Part shown: positions 1 to 7,077 of the stretch, piece by piece | How positions within the stretch are numbered: position 1 is the stretch's first letter | Layout of the letters: each line of letters opens with the position of its first letter | From: Chloroflexota bacterium | Lineage (GTDB): Bacteria; Chloroflexota; Dehalococcoidia; GIF9; UBA5629 | Assembly: GCA_026389655.1 (NCBI GenBank) | Contig: JAPLHL010000367.1 | Span: 1-7,077, forward strand | DNA: 7,077 bases | Direction of reading: 5' to 3' | The notes under the pieces: generated by a model | What the model was told of the DNA's origin: nothing | The model's database searches: none | Seen by the model: the letters and a program-made list of their open reading frames with translations, nothing else | Made by a program: the position numbers and the translations under genes

Positions 1-1
1 A

Positions 2-928
2 GTGCTCAATCCAATTGGCGTGCCGTCACGTATGAATATAGGTCAAATACTTGAGACGCATCTCGGGTTATGGGCCGATATTTATGGAGAGAAAGTTATT
101 AACCCTATTTTCGATGGGGCGGACAATATTGCAATTGAAGATCAACTTGGCAAGGCCTGGATTGTTCAGAAATGCAAACAGGAAGGCGTTATCACTAAGG
201 ACCGCCTTGACGATGAGGGCTTGAACAAGGTCAAGAAATGGCTTGGCGAGCATGTATTCAATGCTGCGAAGATATTCGATGATAGCGAGAAACACCGTGG
301 CGAAGCGAGGAGGGCCAGCCTGATACTGTGGCTCGAAATGGAAGAGGGTACCGGTGTATCCACCCTTGACAGGCACATAAGTAACGAGGAACTTGATGAG
401 ATTGTCGAAAAAGTGTATCTCGAAAAGAAAATTGTTCCTCCCGTCTTCGGCAAAATACAACTTCGTGACGGCAAGTCAGGTGAGCTATTCGACCAACCGG
501 TAACCGTAGGCGTTATTTACATGATGAAACTGATCCACCTTGTCGATGATAAGGTGCATGCCAGGTCCACGGGTCCATACTCACTGATTACCCAGCAGCC
601 GCTGGGCGGAAAAGCTCAATTCGGTGGTCAGCGCTTTGGTGAAATGGAAGTGTGGGCGTTAGAGGCTTATGGCGCCAGTCATACTTTGCAGGAACTGCTG
701 ACAGTTAAATCGGACGACGTGCAGGGCAGGGCAAAAGCGTATGAGGCGCTTGTCAAGGGTGAAGATGTGCTTCAGCCGGGGGTGCCCGAATCGTTCAAGG
801 TTCTCTTTATGGAGCTGCGCAGTCTGGGTCTGGCTGTCGAGTTACTCAACGAAGAAGATCAGAGCATAAACCTCTTCGAAGATAAGAAAAAAATGGGGAA
901 TCTAAATATACCCAAAGCTTTAAGGTAG
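2..928 (+). CDS. rpoB: RNA polymerase beta subunit, C-terminal part (5' end outside window)
   Basis: This is the last 308 codons of the beta subunit, which with beta' forms the catalytic centre of RNA polymerase. The frame is already open at the window edge, and the first residues, [20 protein letters not shown], are an internal conserved block, so the GTG at base 2 is not a start. A second hallmark block spans window residues 173-250 and includes [30 protein letters not shown] and [11 protein letters not shown]. It is followed by the conserved [10 protein letters not shown] stretch and an acidic tail ending in [12 protein letters not shown]. Between the two blocks, roughly residues 41-152, lies a charged helical insert much longer than in typical Firmicutes RpoB; Thermus RpoB, from memory, has an insert at the same place. 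The lysines of the beta active site lie upstream of the window. TAG stop at 926-928; rpoC starts 10 bases later, so the two are surely co-transcribed. Identity is certain. Confidence 0.98.
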   Translation: MLNPIGVPSRMNIGQILETHLGLWADIYGEKVINPIFDGADNIAIEDQLGKAWIVQKCKQEGVITKDRLDDEGLNKVKKWLGEHVFNAAKIFDDSEKHRGEARRASLILWLEMEEGTGVSTLDRHISNEELDEIVEKVYLEKKIVPPVFGKIQLRDGKSGELFDQPVTVGVIYMMKLIHLVDDKVHARSTGPYSLITQQPLGGKAQFGGQRFGEMEVWALEAYGASHTLQELLTVKSDDVQGRAKAYEALVKGEDVLQPGVPESFKVLFMELRSLGLAVELLNEEDQSINLFEDKKKMGNLNIPKALR

Positions 929-931
929 GGA
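921..931 (+). promoter_or_regulatory. rpoC ribosome binding site overlapping the rpoB stop
   Basis: The purine-rich stretch TAAGGTAGGGA includes the rpoB TAG stop and ends about 8 bases before the rpoC GTG at 939. It is the only Shine-Dalgarno-like sequence available and supports that GTG. The overlap suggests translational coupling of rpoC to rpoB (inference). Confidence 0.6.
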
Positions 932-938
932 CGAAAAA

Positions 939-3900
939 GTGTTTGAGATAAATGATTTCAATGCGATCCGAATTTCTCTGGCATCGCCTACGCAGATTGA
1001 GGATTGGTCATATGGTGAAGTTACTGAGCCTGAGACAATAAACTACAGGACGCTTAAGCCCGAAAAAGACGGCTTGTTTTGCGAGAGGATATTCGGTCCC
1101 GTAAAGAATTACGAGTGCTATTGCGGTAAATACAAGAAAATACGCTACCGTGGTGTGACCTGCGAAAGGTGCGGAGTCACCGTTGAGCATTCCAAAGTGC
1201 GACGTGAGCGCATGGGTCATATAACCCTGGCAGCGCCTGTTTCTCATATCTGGTTTGCCAAAGGCGTGCCCAGCAGGTTGGCTCTATTGCTTGATATATC
1301 ACCACGCAATCTTGAGCGTGTACTGTATTTTGCCCAGTATGTGGTCATATCGGTTAACGCTGAAGCCTGCAAGCAGAAGCTGGAAGATTATTATACTAAC
1401 AGGAAACAGCAACTCTTAAATGCTCTGGCAGAGATTGAGGGAGGAACTCAAAACGGTCAGGCCAGCGCCGAGAAATTGGCAGATAAAAAGCGCGAGCTTG
1501 AAGAAAAAATCGGCGATCTTGATAATGATCACAAGATCGATTCGTCAGAGATTAATAAGCTTCCATTACAGGTGCTGAGCGAAAATGAATACCAGCAGTA
1601 TAGGGAGAAGTACAGCGATGCCTTTGAAGTGGGCATGGGAGCGGAAGCTATCCTCAATATCCTCCGGGCGATGAACCTTGAGGACCTGCGGCAGAAACTC
1701 GTCAAGGATATCCGGTCAAGCGAGGGTCAGAAACACAAGAAATTGAGCAAACGGTTGCGCATTATCGAGGCCTTCTGGAGGAGTGGCAACAAGCCGGAAT
1801 GGATGATATTCACTGTACTTCCCGTATTGCCACCGGAGCTTCGACCGATAGTGCAGCTTGATGGCGGGCGCTTCGCAACCAGTGACCTGAATGACTTGTA
1901 CAGAAGGGTGATTAACCGCAACAACAGGTTAAAGAAGCTGATGGAACTTGGCGCACCTGAAATTATTGTTCGTAATGAGAAAAGGATGCTTCAGGAAGCG
2001 GTGGATGCCCTCATCGATAACGGTCGAAGGGGAAGATTGCCCAGTGCCGCCAGCACCCATAAACTGAAGTCGCTTTCAGATATGCTTCGTGGTAAGCAGG
2101 GAAGGTTCCGCCAGAATTTGCTTGGTAAACGCGTCGACTATAGCGGCCGCTCCGTAATCGTTGTTGGCCCTGAGCTGAAGCTCCATCAGTGCGGCTTACC
2201 AAAACACATGGCATTAGAGCTCTTTAAACCGTTTGTAATGAGAAGGCTGATTGAGCAGGGCTTTGCCCATAATATTAAGAGTGCCCGAAGGCAGGTAGAA
2301 CGTGCCCGGGCGGAAGTGTGGGACATCCTGGCCGAGGTGGTTAAAGAGCGCCCGGTGATGCTTAACCGTGCTCCCACTTTGCACCGCCTTAGTATTCAGG
2401 CCTTTGAACCGACGCTTATTGAAGGCAGTGCAATCCAGCTTCATCCGCTGGTGTGTTCTGCGTTCAACGCTGACTTTGATGGTGACCAGATGGCGGTGCA
2501 TGTGCCGCTGTCGCGTGCGGCAGTGCGTGAGGCGCGTGAGCATATGCTGAGCGTCCATAATATGCTGCTTCCGAGCTCAGGGGAACCTGTTATGACGCCG
2601 ACTCTGGATATGGTGTTGGGTTGCTATTACCTTACTAATATGCGCTCTGTGGAAGGTAAACCTAAAACGTACGGCAGTCCTTCGGAAGCTGTTCTTGCTT
2701 ACGAGATGTACAACATAACTGGCGACGTTATCTATCCTACTTTGCATGAAGAGATTGCTGTCAGGATAAAAGGTACTGTGCCTGGGGAAGACCAAGAGCC
2801 TGCTGAGGGCGAAGAGCTGACACCTGAAGCTGCCGAAAAAGCAGCGGCTCTCAAGATGGCCGGACCAGACAACCAGATAATCAGGACCAGTGTGGGCAGG
2901 ATTATTTTTAACCGTATACTTCCTGCAGGATTACGCCGGCATGATCCATATAAAGGTTTCTGCAACTTTGCCACGACCAAGGGCGATCTGAGGCGGCTTG
3001 TTTCTGAGTGCTTCCGCTGGTGCGGACGTGAGGACACTGTCCATATGCTCGATGAGCTTAAATCGCTTGGTTTCGAATATACAACCAAATCGGGGACAAC
3101 CATTGCAGCCAGGGATATCGAGGTACCCAAGATTAAACCGAAACTCATCAGTAAAGGTGATGAAGATATTGCCATATTGCAAAACCAGTTCAACCGCGGT
3201 TTGATAACTGAAGAAGAGTTTGAAGGCCAGGCCATTGATGTCTGGACGAAAACCACCAACCATATTGAGGATGAGATAAAAAAGTCCCTTGACAGGTATG
3301 GCGGCGTATATATGATGGCATTCTCCGGCGCCAAAGGTAACATTTCGCAGATCAGGCAGATGGCTGGCATCCGTGGCCTGATGACGGACCCTTCAGGACG
3401 TATTATCCCGTTCCCGATCAAAGCCAGCTTCCGTGAGGGGCTCTCGGTAATGGAATATTTCATGTCAACCCATGGCGCGCGCAAAGGCCTTGCAGATACA
3501 GCGCTGAGGACTTCTGACGCCGGTTACCTTACGAGGCGCTTAATCGACGTCGCACAGGACCTCATAATTCTTGAGGAGGACTGCGGTTATACGGGAGATG
3601 GCCTGGAGTTTTCTGCAGTTTCCAGTGAGAAAGAAAGGGGTTTGCTGCCTTCATTGGAGGAGCGTATCAAAGGCAGGGTGGTGGCCGTTGAAGTAGTCGA
3701 TCCTCAGACCGGGGAGATCATTGTTGAAAAGAACGAGATGATCGACGAGGAAAAGCTCAGGCTGATCATACAGGCCAAAGTCCAAAAAGTCAGCGTTAGG
3801 TCACCGCTTATCTGTAACTCCAAGCGTGGCATATGCCGCTATTGCTATGGACGTGACCTGTCAACCACCGAATTGGTGAAAATAGGTGGGGCGGTTGGTA

Positions 3901-5021
3901 TTATCGCGGCGCAGAGCATCGGCGAACCGGGCACGCAGCTTACGTTACGGACCTTCCATACCGGTGGTGTTGTAGGTACTGATATCACCACGGGTCTGCC
4001 GCGTGTAGAAGAGCTATTTGAAGCCAGGGTGCCGAAGGGCAAAGCGATACTTACAGAGATCGATGGTACCGTAAATATGAACGAGGCAGTTGAAGATGGT
4101 GTTCTCAAACACCGTGAAATTACTATCACGCATGTGGAAGCCTACCCGATTGAACATGAGGTTCCGGCAGGTTATAAGATCACTGCCGAGAATAATGCAG
4201 TTGTGAAACGCGGCGACTCCCTGGCGGAGCCGGGTACTGCCGTTGCCAAGTCCGGCGACCATACTCCCCTTGTCTCACGCGTTGATGGAATTACCAGGAT
4301 TGATGATGGGAAGGTAATCATAACCTATGAAGAAAAAGACGAGCGCAAGTACGACGTCCCGGTGAGCAGCCATGTCCTTGTAAGACAGGGTGACTATGTC
4401 CGGGCCGGAGACAAACTCGTCGAAGGTGTCAAAGACCCGCAGGATATCCTTCATATAAATGGCCGTAATGAAGTACTGCGCTACTTGATTGATGAGGTAC
4501 AAAGGGTATACCGGTCACAGGGCGTAAACATTAACGATAAACACGTTGAGACTATCGTGCGGCAGATGCTGAAACGCGTACGAGTGGAGTTCTCCGGCGA
4601 TACTGACTTGCTGGTGGGTGACCTGGTTGACAGGCTTGATTTCGAGAATATCAACGCCAAGATGGAAGCAGAAGGTGGTGACCAGGCGGTAGCCAGGCCG
4701 GTACTGCTGGGCATCACGCGGGCTTCGCTTAATACCGACAGCTGGCTGGCTGCGGCTTCGTTCCAGGAAACCACCAGGGTCCTGGCGGAAGCAGCTATTT
4801 GGGGTAAGACCGACAGGCTGCACGGATTGAAAGAGAACGTCATTATAGGCAAACTCATTCCTTCAACCATTACACTCACTCAAAAACCGGGCCGGCCTGC
4901 CAATGCGTTGCTTGATGACACCCCGATCGTATACTCCGATAGTGTGGACCAAATGCTCGAGTCAATGGAAAGCACGGTGGCAGTTGAGTCGCCACCAGAT
5001 ACGGTTGGAGAGCAGGAATAG
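939..5021 (+). CDS. rpoC: RNA polymerase beta' subunit (complete)
   Basis: Complete beta' subunit of 1360 residues, the other half of the RNA polymerase catalytic core. The start is GTG: the next residues, [17 protein letters not shown], match the usual beta' N-terminus and a ribosome binding site lies just upstream. The first zinc site is C60, C62, C75, C78. The active-site motif NADFDGD is at 510-516, so D512, D514 and D516 hold the catalytic magnesium. The bridge helix region is about 838-870 ([20 protein letters not shown]). The second zinc site is C882, C959, C966, C969. The trigger loop region is around [19 protein letters not shown], with H1007. The C-terminal block [20 protein letters not shown] is conserved. 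Two departures from a minimal beta' are a charged helical insert at about 143-205 and an acidic, alanine-rich stretch at about 616-644. The large proteobacterial insert after the trigger loop is absent. TAG stop, then an intrinsic terminator. No frameshift or lost catalytic residue is seen. Confidence 0.99.
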   Translation: MFEINDFNAIRISLASPTQIEDWSYGEVTEPETINYRTLKPEKDGLFCERIFGPVKNYECYCGKYKKIRYRGVTCERCGVTVEHSKVRRERMGHITLAAPVSHIWFAKGVPSRLALLLDISPRNLERVLYFAQYVVISVNAEACKQKLEDYYTNRKQQLLNALAEIEGGTQNGQASAEKLADKKRELEEKIGDLDNDHKIDSSEINKLPLQVLSENEYQQYREKYSDAFEVGMGAEAILNILRAMNLEDLRQKLVKDIRSSEGQKHKKLSKRLRIIEAFWRSGNKPEWMIFTVLPVLPPELRPIVQLDGGRFATSDLNDLYRRVINRNNRLKKLMELGAPEIIVRNEKRMLQEAVDALIDNGRRGRLPSAASTHKLKSLSDMLRGKQGRFRQNLLGKRVDYSGRSVIVVGPELKLHQCGLPKHMALELFKPFVMRRLIEQGFAHNIKSARRQVERARAEVWDILAEVVKERPVMLNRAPTLHRLSIQAFEPTLIEGSAIQLHPLVCSAFNADFDGDQMAVHVPLSRAAVREAREHMLSVHNMLLPSSGEPVMTPTLDMVLGCYYLTNMRSVEGKPKTYGSPSEAVLAYEMYNITGDVIYPTLHEEIAVRIKGTVPGEDQEPAEGEELTPEAAEKAAALKMAGPDNQIIRTSVGRIIFNRILPAGLRRHDPYKGFCNFATTKGDLRRLVSECFRWCGREDTVHMLDELKSLGFEYTTKSGTTIAARDIEVPKIKPKLISKGDEDIAILQNQFNRGLITEEEFEGQAIDVWTKTTNHIEDEIKKSLDRYGGVYMMAFSGAKGNISQIRQMAGIRGLMTDPSGRIIPFPIKASFREGLSVMEYFMSTHGARKGLADTALRTSDAGYLTRRLIDVAQDLIILEEDCGYTGDGLEFSAVSSEKERGLLPSLEERIKGRVVAVEVVDPQTGEIIVEKNEMIDEEKLRLIIQAKVQKVSVRSPLICNSKRGICRYCYGRDLSTTELVKIGGAVGIIAAQSIGEPGTQLTLRTFHTGGVVGTDITTGLPRVEELFEARVPKGKAILTEIDGTVNMNEAVEDGVLKHREITITHVEAYPIEHEVPAGYKITAENNAVVKRGDSLAEPGTAVAKSGDHTPLVSRVDGITRIDDGKVIITYEEKDERKYDVPVSSHVLVRQGDYVRAGDKLVEGVKDPQDILHINGRNEVLRYLIDEVQRVYRSQGVNINDKHVETIVRQMLKRVRVEFSGDTDLLVGDLVDRLDFENINAKMEAEGGDQAVARPVLLGITRASLNTDSWLAAASFQETTRVLAEAAIWGKTDRLHGLKENVIIGKLIPSTITLTQKPGRPANALLDDTPIVYSDSVDQMLESMESTVAVESPPDTVGEQE

Positions 5022-5048
5022 GTAGATACTAGTTATTAATGGGTTTTA

Positions 5049-5082
5049 AAAGTCCCCGCATTATGCGGGGGCTTTCTTTTTT
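5049..5082 (+). terminator. Intrinsic terminator of the rpoBC transcript
   Basis: A GC-rich hairpin pairs CCCCGCA (5054-5060) with TGCGGGG (5064-5070) around a TTA loop. A U-G pair, a G-C pair and up to three A-T pairs extend it to 5049/5075. It runs directly into the T-rich tract TTTCTTTTTT (5073-5082). It lies 28 bases after the rpoC stop, the textbook layout of a rho-independent terminator. Confidence 0.93.
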
Positions 5083-5099
5083 AGAAGCGGATAACAGGG

Positions 5100-5126
5100 T
5101 TTCCATTTAATTTCCTGTGCTATAAT
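5100..5126 (+). promoter_or_regulatory. Extended -10 promoter for ruvB
   Basis: A perfect TATAAT at 5121-5126 is preceded by TG one base upstream (5118-5119), giving an extended -10 element. No good -35 is seen; the best is TTTCCA (5100-5105), 15 bases away, with four of six consensus bases. Extended -10 promoters often do not need a -35. Transcription would begin near 5133, giving a leader of only about 23 bases before the ruvB ATG. Its position straight after the rpoC terminator fits an independent unit. Confidence 0.65.
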
Positions 5127-5155
5127 GCTACTAAATTCATATTCGTGAATCTGAA

Positions 5156-6193
5156 ATGCAGGACGAAGAATCACCTAGAATAGTATCCGGCAAGCTCGGT
5201 CCGGAAGACACTACCCTCGATGCCAATCTCAGGCCTAGGAAACTTGGCGATTTCATAGGCCAGCAGAAGGTCAAAGACAATCTGGATATTGGCATCAAAG
5301 CTGCACAGAAACGCGGCGAGGCCATAGACCATATCTTGCTTTACGGACCTCCGGGACTTGGAAAAACCACCCTCGCATTCATCATCGCAGGTGAGATGGG
5401 AGTGAACATCAAGGTCAGTTCCGGCCCTGCCATCGAACGCCCTGGTGACCTTGCTGCAATACTTACTAATCTTCAAAAAGGCGATGTATTGTTTATTGAC
5501 GAAGTACACCGCCTGAGCAGGATCGTTGAAGAGATACTATATCCCGCTATGGAGGATTTTGCGCTCGATATCATACTGGGCAAGGGCCCTGGCGCAAGAA
5601 GCCTGCGATTGAATCTGCCCCGCTTTACCCTGATCGGGGCCACAACGCGCTATGCTGCAATGAGTTCGCCTTTGAGGGACAGGTTCGGATCGGTGCACCG
5701 CCTGGATTTTTATGATGTACCTTCTATCGCAGCCATCATCAAGCGGTCTGCCGGCATACTGAAACTCAAGATAGATGAAGAAAGCATCGATTTAATTGCC
5801 TGCCGTGCCAGGGGGACTCCCCGTGTGGCTAACCGGCTGCTGAAACGCATACGTGATTATGCCCAGGTCAAAGCGAATGGAATAGTTAACAACCAGGTTA
5901 CGCTGGAAGCGATGGGTAAACTTGAAGTCGATCAGCTCGGCCTCGACGAGATCGACCGCAAAGTGATGAAAACGATCATTGAAAAATTCGATGGCGGGCC
6001 TGTCGGCCTGGATACTATCGCTGCCTCGATCAGTGAGGAGTCGGACACTATTGAAGGCGTGTACGAACCCTACTTATTGCAGTTGGGGTTTCTGGATAGG
6101 ACTCCGAGGGGGCGTGTCGCAACCCGCCTTGCTTACGAGCACCTGGGGATCGCCTACAAGAAAAAGGCTCCGCCCCAGGGCAGCCTGTGGTAA
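5156..6193 (+). CDS. ruvB: Holliday junction branch-migration ATPase RuvB
   Basis: Complete RuvB of 345 residues, near the usual 330-350. RuvB forms hexameric rings that, loaded by RuvA, use ATP to drive branch migration of Holliday junctions in recombinational repair. The N-terminal AAA+ domain opens with the family block [12 protein letters not shown] (25-36). Walker A is GPPGLGKT (64-71) and Walker B is VLFIDEVH (111-118). Sensor 1 is GATTR (161-165), the arginine-finger segment is LRDRFG (173-178, R174), and sensor 2 is in [10 protein letters not shown] (220-229). The C-terminal winged-helix DNA-binding domain is clear from [11 protein letters not shown] (280-290), [10 protein letters not shown] (303-312) and RTPRGRVAT (315-323). 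The ATG start places the conserved region at the normal distance, and no in-frame upstream start fits; its Shine-Dalgarno is weak. ruvA and ruvC are not adjacent. It has its own promoter, and no strong terminator precedes the 5S gene. Identity is certain. Confidence 0.98.
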   Translation: MQDEESPRIVSGKLGPEDTTLDANLRPRKLGDFIGQQKVKDNLDIGIKAAQKRGEAIDHILLYGPPGLGKTTLAFIIAGEMGVNIKVSSGPAIERPGDLAAILTNLQKGDVLFIDEVHRLSRIVEEILYPAMEDFALDIILGKGPGARSLRLNLPRFTLIGATTRYAAMSSPLRDRFGSVHRLDFYDVPSIAAIIKRSAGILKLKIDEESIDLIACRARGTPRVANRLLKRIRDYAQVKANGIVNNQVTLEAMGKLEVDQLGLDEIDRKVMKTIIEKFDGGPVGLDTIAASISEESDTIEGVYEPYLLQLGFLDRTPRGRVATRLAYEHLGIAYKKKAPPQGSLW

Positions 6194-6230
6194 CAAATAG
6201 TAATCGTAAACAGCAAGTCGCTTGTAGTAT

Positions 6231-6257
6231 TTGACAACATATCTGACTTATTATAAA
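6231..6257 (+). promoter_or_regulatory. Promoter for the 5S rRNA gene
   Basis: A perfect -35 TTGACA is at 6231-6236. The best -10 match is TATAAA (6252-6257), at a short 15-base spacing; TAAACT (6254-6259) at 17 bases is a weaker match. Either way transcription would start about 6-10 bases before the mature 5S, leaving a very short leader. The surrounding 6226-6272 is strongly AT-rich, as is common upstream of stable-RNA genes. Confidence 0.65.
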
Positions 6258-6272
6258 CTATCTAACATAAAG

Positions 6273-6394
6273 TCCTCTGGTGGTTAGAGCGAGGCGGCAC
6301 CACCCGTTCCCATCCCGAACACGGAAGTGAAACGCTTCAGCGCAGACGATACTGAGGGAGGGATTCCTTGGGAAAATATGCCACTGCCAGAGGC
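6273..6394 (+). rRNA. rrf: 5S ribosomal RNA
   Basis: About 120 bases with the features of bacterial 5S rRNA. Helix I is a perfect 7-bp pairing of CCTCTGG (6274-6280) with CCAGAGG (6387-6393). The hallmark loop B/C segment CCGTTCCCATCCCGAACACG followed by GAAGTGAAAC lies at 6304-6333. The loop E side GACGATACTG is present, and the 3' half ends with ATGCCACTGCC before helix I closes. The ends are uncertain by one to three bases. The RNA is part of the large ribosomal subunit central protuberance, where it binds uL18, uL5 and bL25-type proteins. It sits alone between ruvB and clpC: no 23S or 16S sequence occurs on either side within the window. It has its own promoter and T-rich tail. Confidence 0.96.
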
Positions 6395-6413
6395 TTTTTT
6401 TATTGTCTTTTTT
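6380..6413 (+). terminator. Probable 5S rRNA transcription termination region
   Basis: Seven Ts (6395-6401) follow directly on the last helix I base pairs of the 5S RNA, and six more Ts lie at 6408-6413. A small alternative hairpin can form from GCC (6380-6382) and GGC (6392-6394), but it contains a mismatch and is weak. Termination probably relies on the closing 5S stem plus the T tracts. The T tracts are clear; the exact hairpin is inference. Confidence 0.5.
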
Positions 6414-6454
6414 CACGAAACGGAATCCTCCGTATCATTTGAAGCTGTAACCCT

Positions 6455-6483
6455 TTGACTTGCACTATGGTTAAACATATAAT
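6455..6483 (+). promoter_or_regulatory. Strong sigma70-type promoter for clpC
   Basis: TTGACT (6455-6460, five of six -35 consensus bases) and a perfect TATAAT (6478-6483) are separated by the ideal 17 bases. Transcription should start near 6490, giving a leader of about 45 bases. An overlapping alternative -10, TATTAT, is at 6487-6492. I see no CIRCE inverted repeat (HrcA), CtsR heptad repeat or HspR-type repeat here, so known heat-shock repressor sites are not evident. Confidence 0.8.
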
Positions 6484-6494
6484 TCATATTATAA

Positions 6495-6510
6495 GTGGCC
6501 TTTAGGCCAT
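6495..6510 (+). promoter_or_regulatory. GC-rich hairpin in the clpC leader
   Basis: TGGCC (6496-6500) and GGCCA (6505-6509) form a perfect 5-bp stem around a TTTA loop, with a possible G-U pair outside. After a TAAG bulge, ATTA (6488-6491) can also pair with TAAT (6510-6513). It lies about 5-20 bases downstream of the predicted clpC start of transcription. A run of six Ts begins 7 bases after it (6517-6522), too far for a classical terminator. It could stabilise the leader, attenuate transcription or be a repressor site; the sequence does not decide. Confidence 0.5.
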
Positions 6511-6525
6511 AATTCGTTTTTTCAC

Positions 6526-6530
6526 GAGGT
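6526..6530 (+). promoter_or_regulatory. clpC ribosome binding site
   Basis: GAGGT ends 4 bases before the ATG at 6535 and is the only Shine-Dalgarno match nearby, which fixes the start codon. The bases ACGA (6524-6527) just in and before it can pair with TCGT (6514-6517), so the site may be partly hidden in a weak hairpin. Confidence 0.7.
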
Positions 6531-6534
6531 TACT

Positions 6535-7077
6535 ATGGCAAGTAGATTTGAGAAGTTCTCCGAACGTGCCCGCAGGGCGCTTACCCGTGCCCAGGAAGAA
6601 GCGCAGCACTTCGGGCATAACTATATAGATACTGAGCATATCTTATTAGGGCTGATTGCCGAAGAAGACAGCGTTGCAAGCCAGGTCCTCTCTAACCTGG
6701 GCGTGGCGGTAAGCAAAGTGAGGTCTGCTGTTGAATTTATCGTTGGACGGGGCGGCCGGCCTAACACTAATGAAGTCGGCCTGACACCGAGAGCCAAGAA
6801 AGTCATTGAGCTTGCCGTTGATGAAGCAAGGCGGCTCAATCACAGTTACATAGGCACGGAGCACCTTTTGTTGGGACTGTTGAGGGAACGTGAAGGGTCA
6901 GCAGCAGGGGTGCTCGAAAGCCTGGGAGTTACACTGGACCGTGTCCTGGCGGAAGTTAATAAACTATTGAATGCACAGACTGGACAGGCCAGGGCTGTCA
7001 GCAAGGAAGGCGCCAGGACTCCCATACTCGATCAATTGGGTGTGGATTTGACTAACATGGCTCGCCAGGGGAAGCTC
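6535..7077 (+). CDS. clpC: AAA+ unfoldase ClpC, N-terminal part (3' end outside window)
   Basis: The first 181 codons of an open frame that runs off the window. Two tandem Clp N-terminal repeats are plain: GHNYIDTEHILLGL (27-40) and NHSYIGTEHLLLGL (102-115), 75 residues apart, each within a helical repeat of about 70 residues. They form the substrate- and adaptor-binding N-domain. In Bacillus subtilis ClpC the glutamates of the two TEH motifs help bind phosphoarginine; the equivalents here are E34 and E109. After a linker, TPILDQLGVDLTNMARQGKL (162-181) is the lead-in to the first AAA+ domain, which distinguishes ClpC from N-domain-only proteins. Walker motifs and the ClpP-binding loop lie beyond the window. 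ClpC feeds unfolded proteins to ClpP. No ctsR, mcsA or mcsB gene precedes it, unlike in Firmicutes. ClpC is preferred over ClpA and ClpB because of the N-domain and linker sequence. Confidence 0.93.
   Translation, partial: MASRFEKFSERARRALTRAQEEAQHFGHNYIDTEHILLGLIAEEDSVASQVLSNLGVAVSKVRSAVEFIVGRGGRPNTNEVGLTPRAKKVIELAVDEARRLNHSYIGTEHLLLGLLREREGSAAGVLESLGVTLDRVLAEVNKLLNAQTGQARAVSKEGARTPILDQLGVDLTNMARQGKL

Noticed and set aside
2785..2870. Acidic alanine-rich stretch in RpoC as a frameshift or foreign insert
   Set aside because: The frame stays open and conserved beta' sequence resumes on both sides. Low-complexity acidic loops are common at variable sites of beta', so this is a surface loop.
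2732..3484. Long antisense open frame (250 codons) within rpoC
   Set aside because: It lies wholly opposite the conserved rpoC frame, has no recognisable domain and a composition expected from reading a coding gene backwards. The other overlapping frames in rpoB, rpoC and ruvB are rejected on the same grounds.
6211..6227. CAAG-TCG-CTTG hairpin as a ruvB terminator
   Set aside because: Only 4 bp plus a G-U pair, no T tract after it, and it sits directly upstream of the 5S -35 element.
6420..6433. Inverted repeat ACGGA-ATCC-TCCGT after the 5S gene
   Set aside because: The stem is only 5 bp and is not followed by a T run on the + strand, so it is not a convincing terminator. It may be a chance palindrome.
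6414..6534. CIRCE, CtsR or HspR heat-shock operator before clpC
   Set aside because: I looked for TTAGCACTC/GAGTGCTAA, GGTCAAA repeats and CTTGAGT/ACTCAAG and found none.
1..7077. CRISPR array, transposon, toxin-antitoxin, defence or prophage genes
   Set aside because: No regularly spaced repeats, transposase, terminal inverted repeats or small unknown genes are present. Essentially all coding space is taken by universal housekeeping genes.

Overview
The window is a housekeeping stretch with every gene on the + strand: the 3' part of rpoB, complete rpoC, complete ruvB, a 5S rRNA gene and the 5' part of clpC. There is no sign of mobile DNA, CRISPR, phage or a defence cassette. I found no convincing undescribed system; the more interesting material is in the three short intergenic regions.

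Organism: a bacterium. My best guess is a member of the Chloroflexota, perhaps Dehalococcoidia-like. This is inference. RpoB has a long insert of about 110 residues, in a place where Thermus RpoB, as I remember it, also carries one. RpoC has an N-terminal helical insert and lacks the large proteobacterial insert after the trigger loop. The 5S gene stands apart from any visible 16S or 23S gene. A 16S gene or marker-protein phylogeny would settle the placement.

Layout: (1) 1-5021, the end of rpoB and all of rpoC, separated by 10 bases and evidently one transcript. They encode the beta and beta' subunits, which together form the catalytic core of RNA polymerase. A strong intrinsic terminator follows at 5049-5082. 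(2) 5083-6193, an extended -10 promoter and ruvB, the Holliday-junction branch-migration motor. ruvA and ruvC are not in the window. (3) 6194-6413, a 79-base gap holding a promoter, then a 5S rRNA gene ending in T-rich sequence. No clear ruvB terminator lies between ruvB and the 5S gene. (4) 6414-7077, a clpC promoter (TTGACT, 17 bases, TATAAT), a leader with a GC-rich hairpin and a second weak hairpin touching the ribosome binding site, then the first 181 codons of clpC, a AAA+ unfoldase that works with ClpP.

The genes share no single pathway: they cover transcription, recombination, ribosome assembly and proteolysis. Each block after rpoC appears to have its own promoter, so this looks like a line of separate transcription units.
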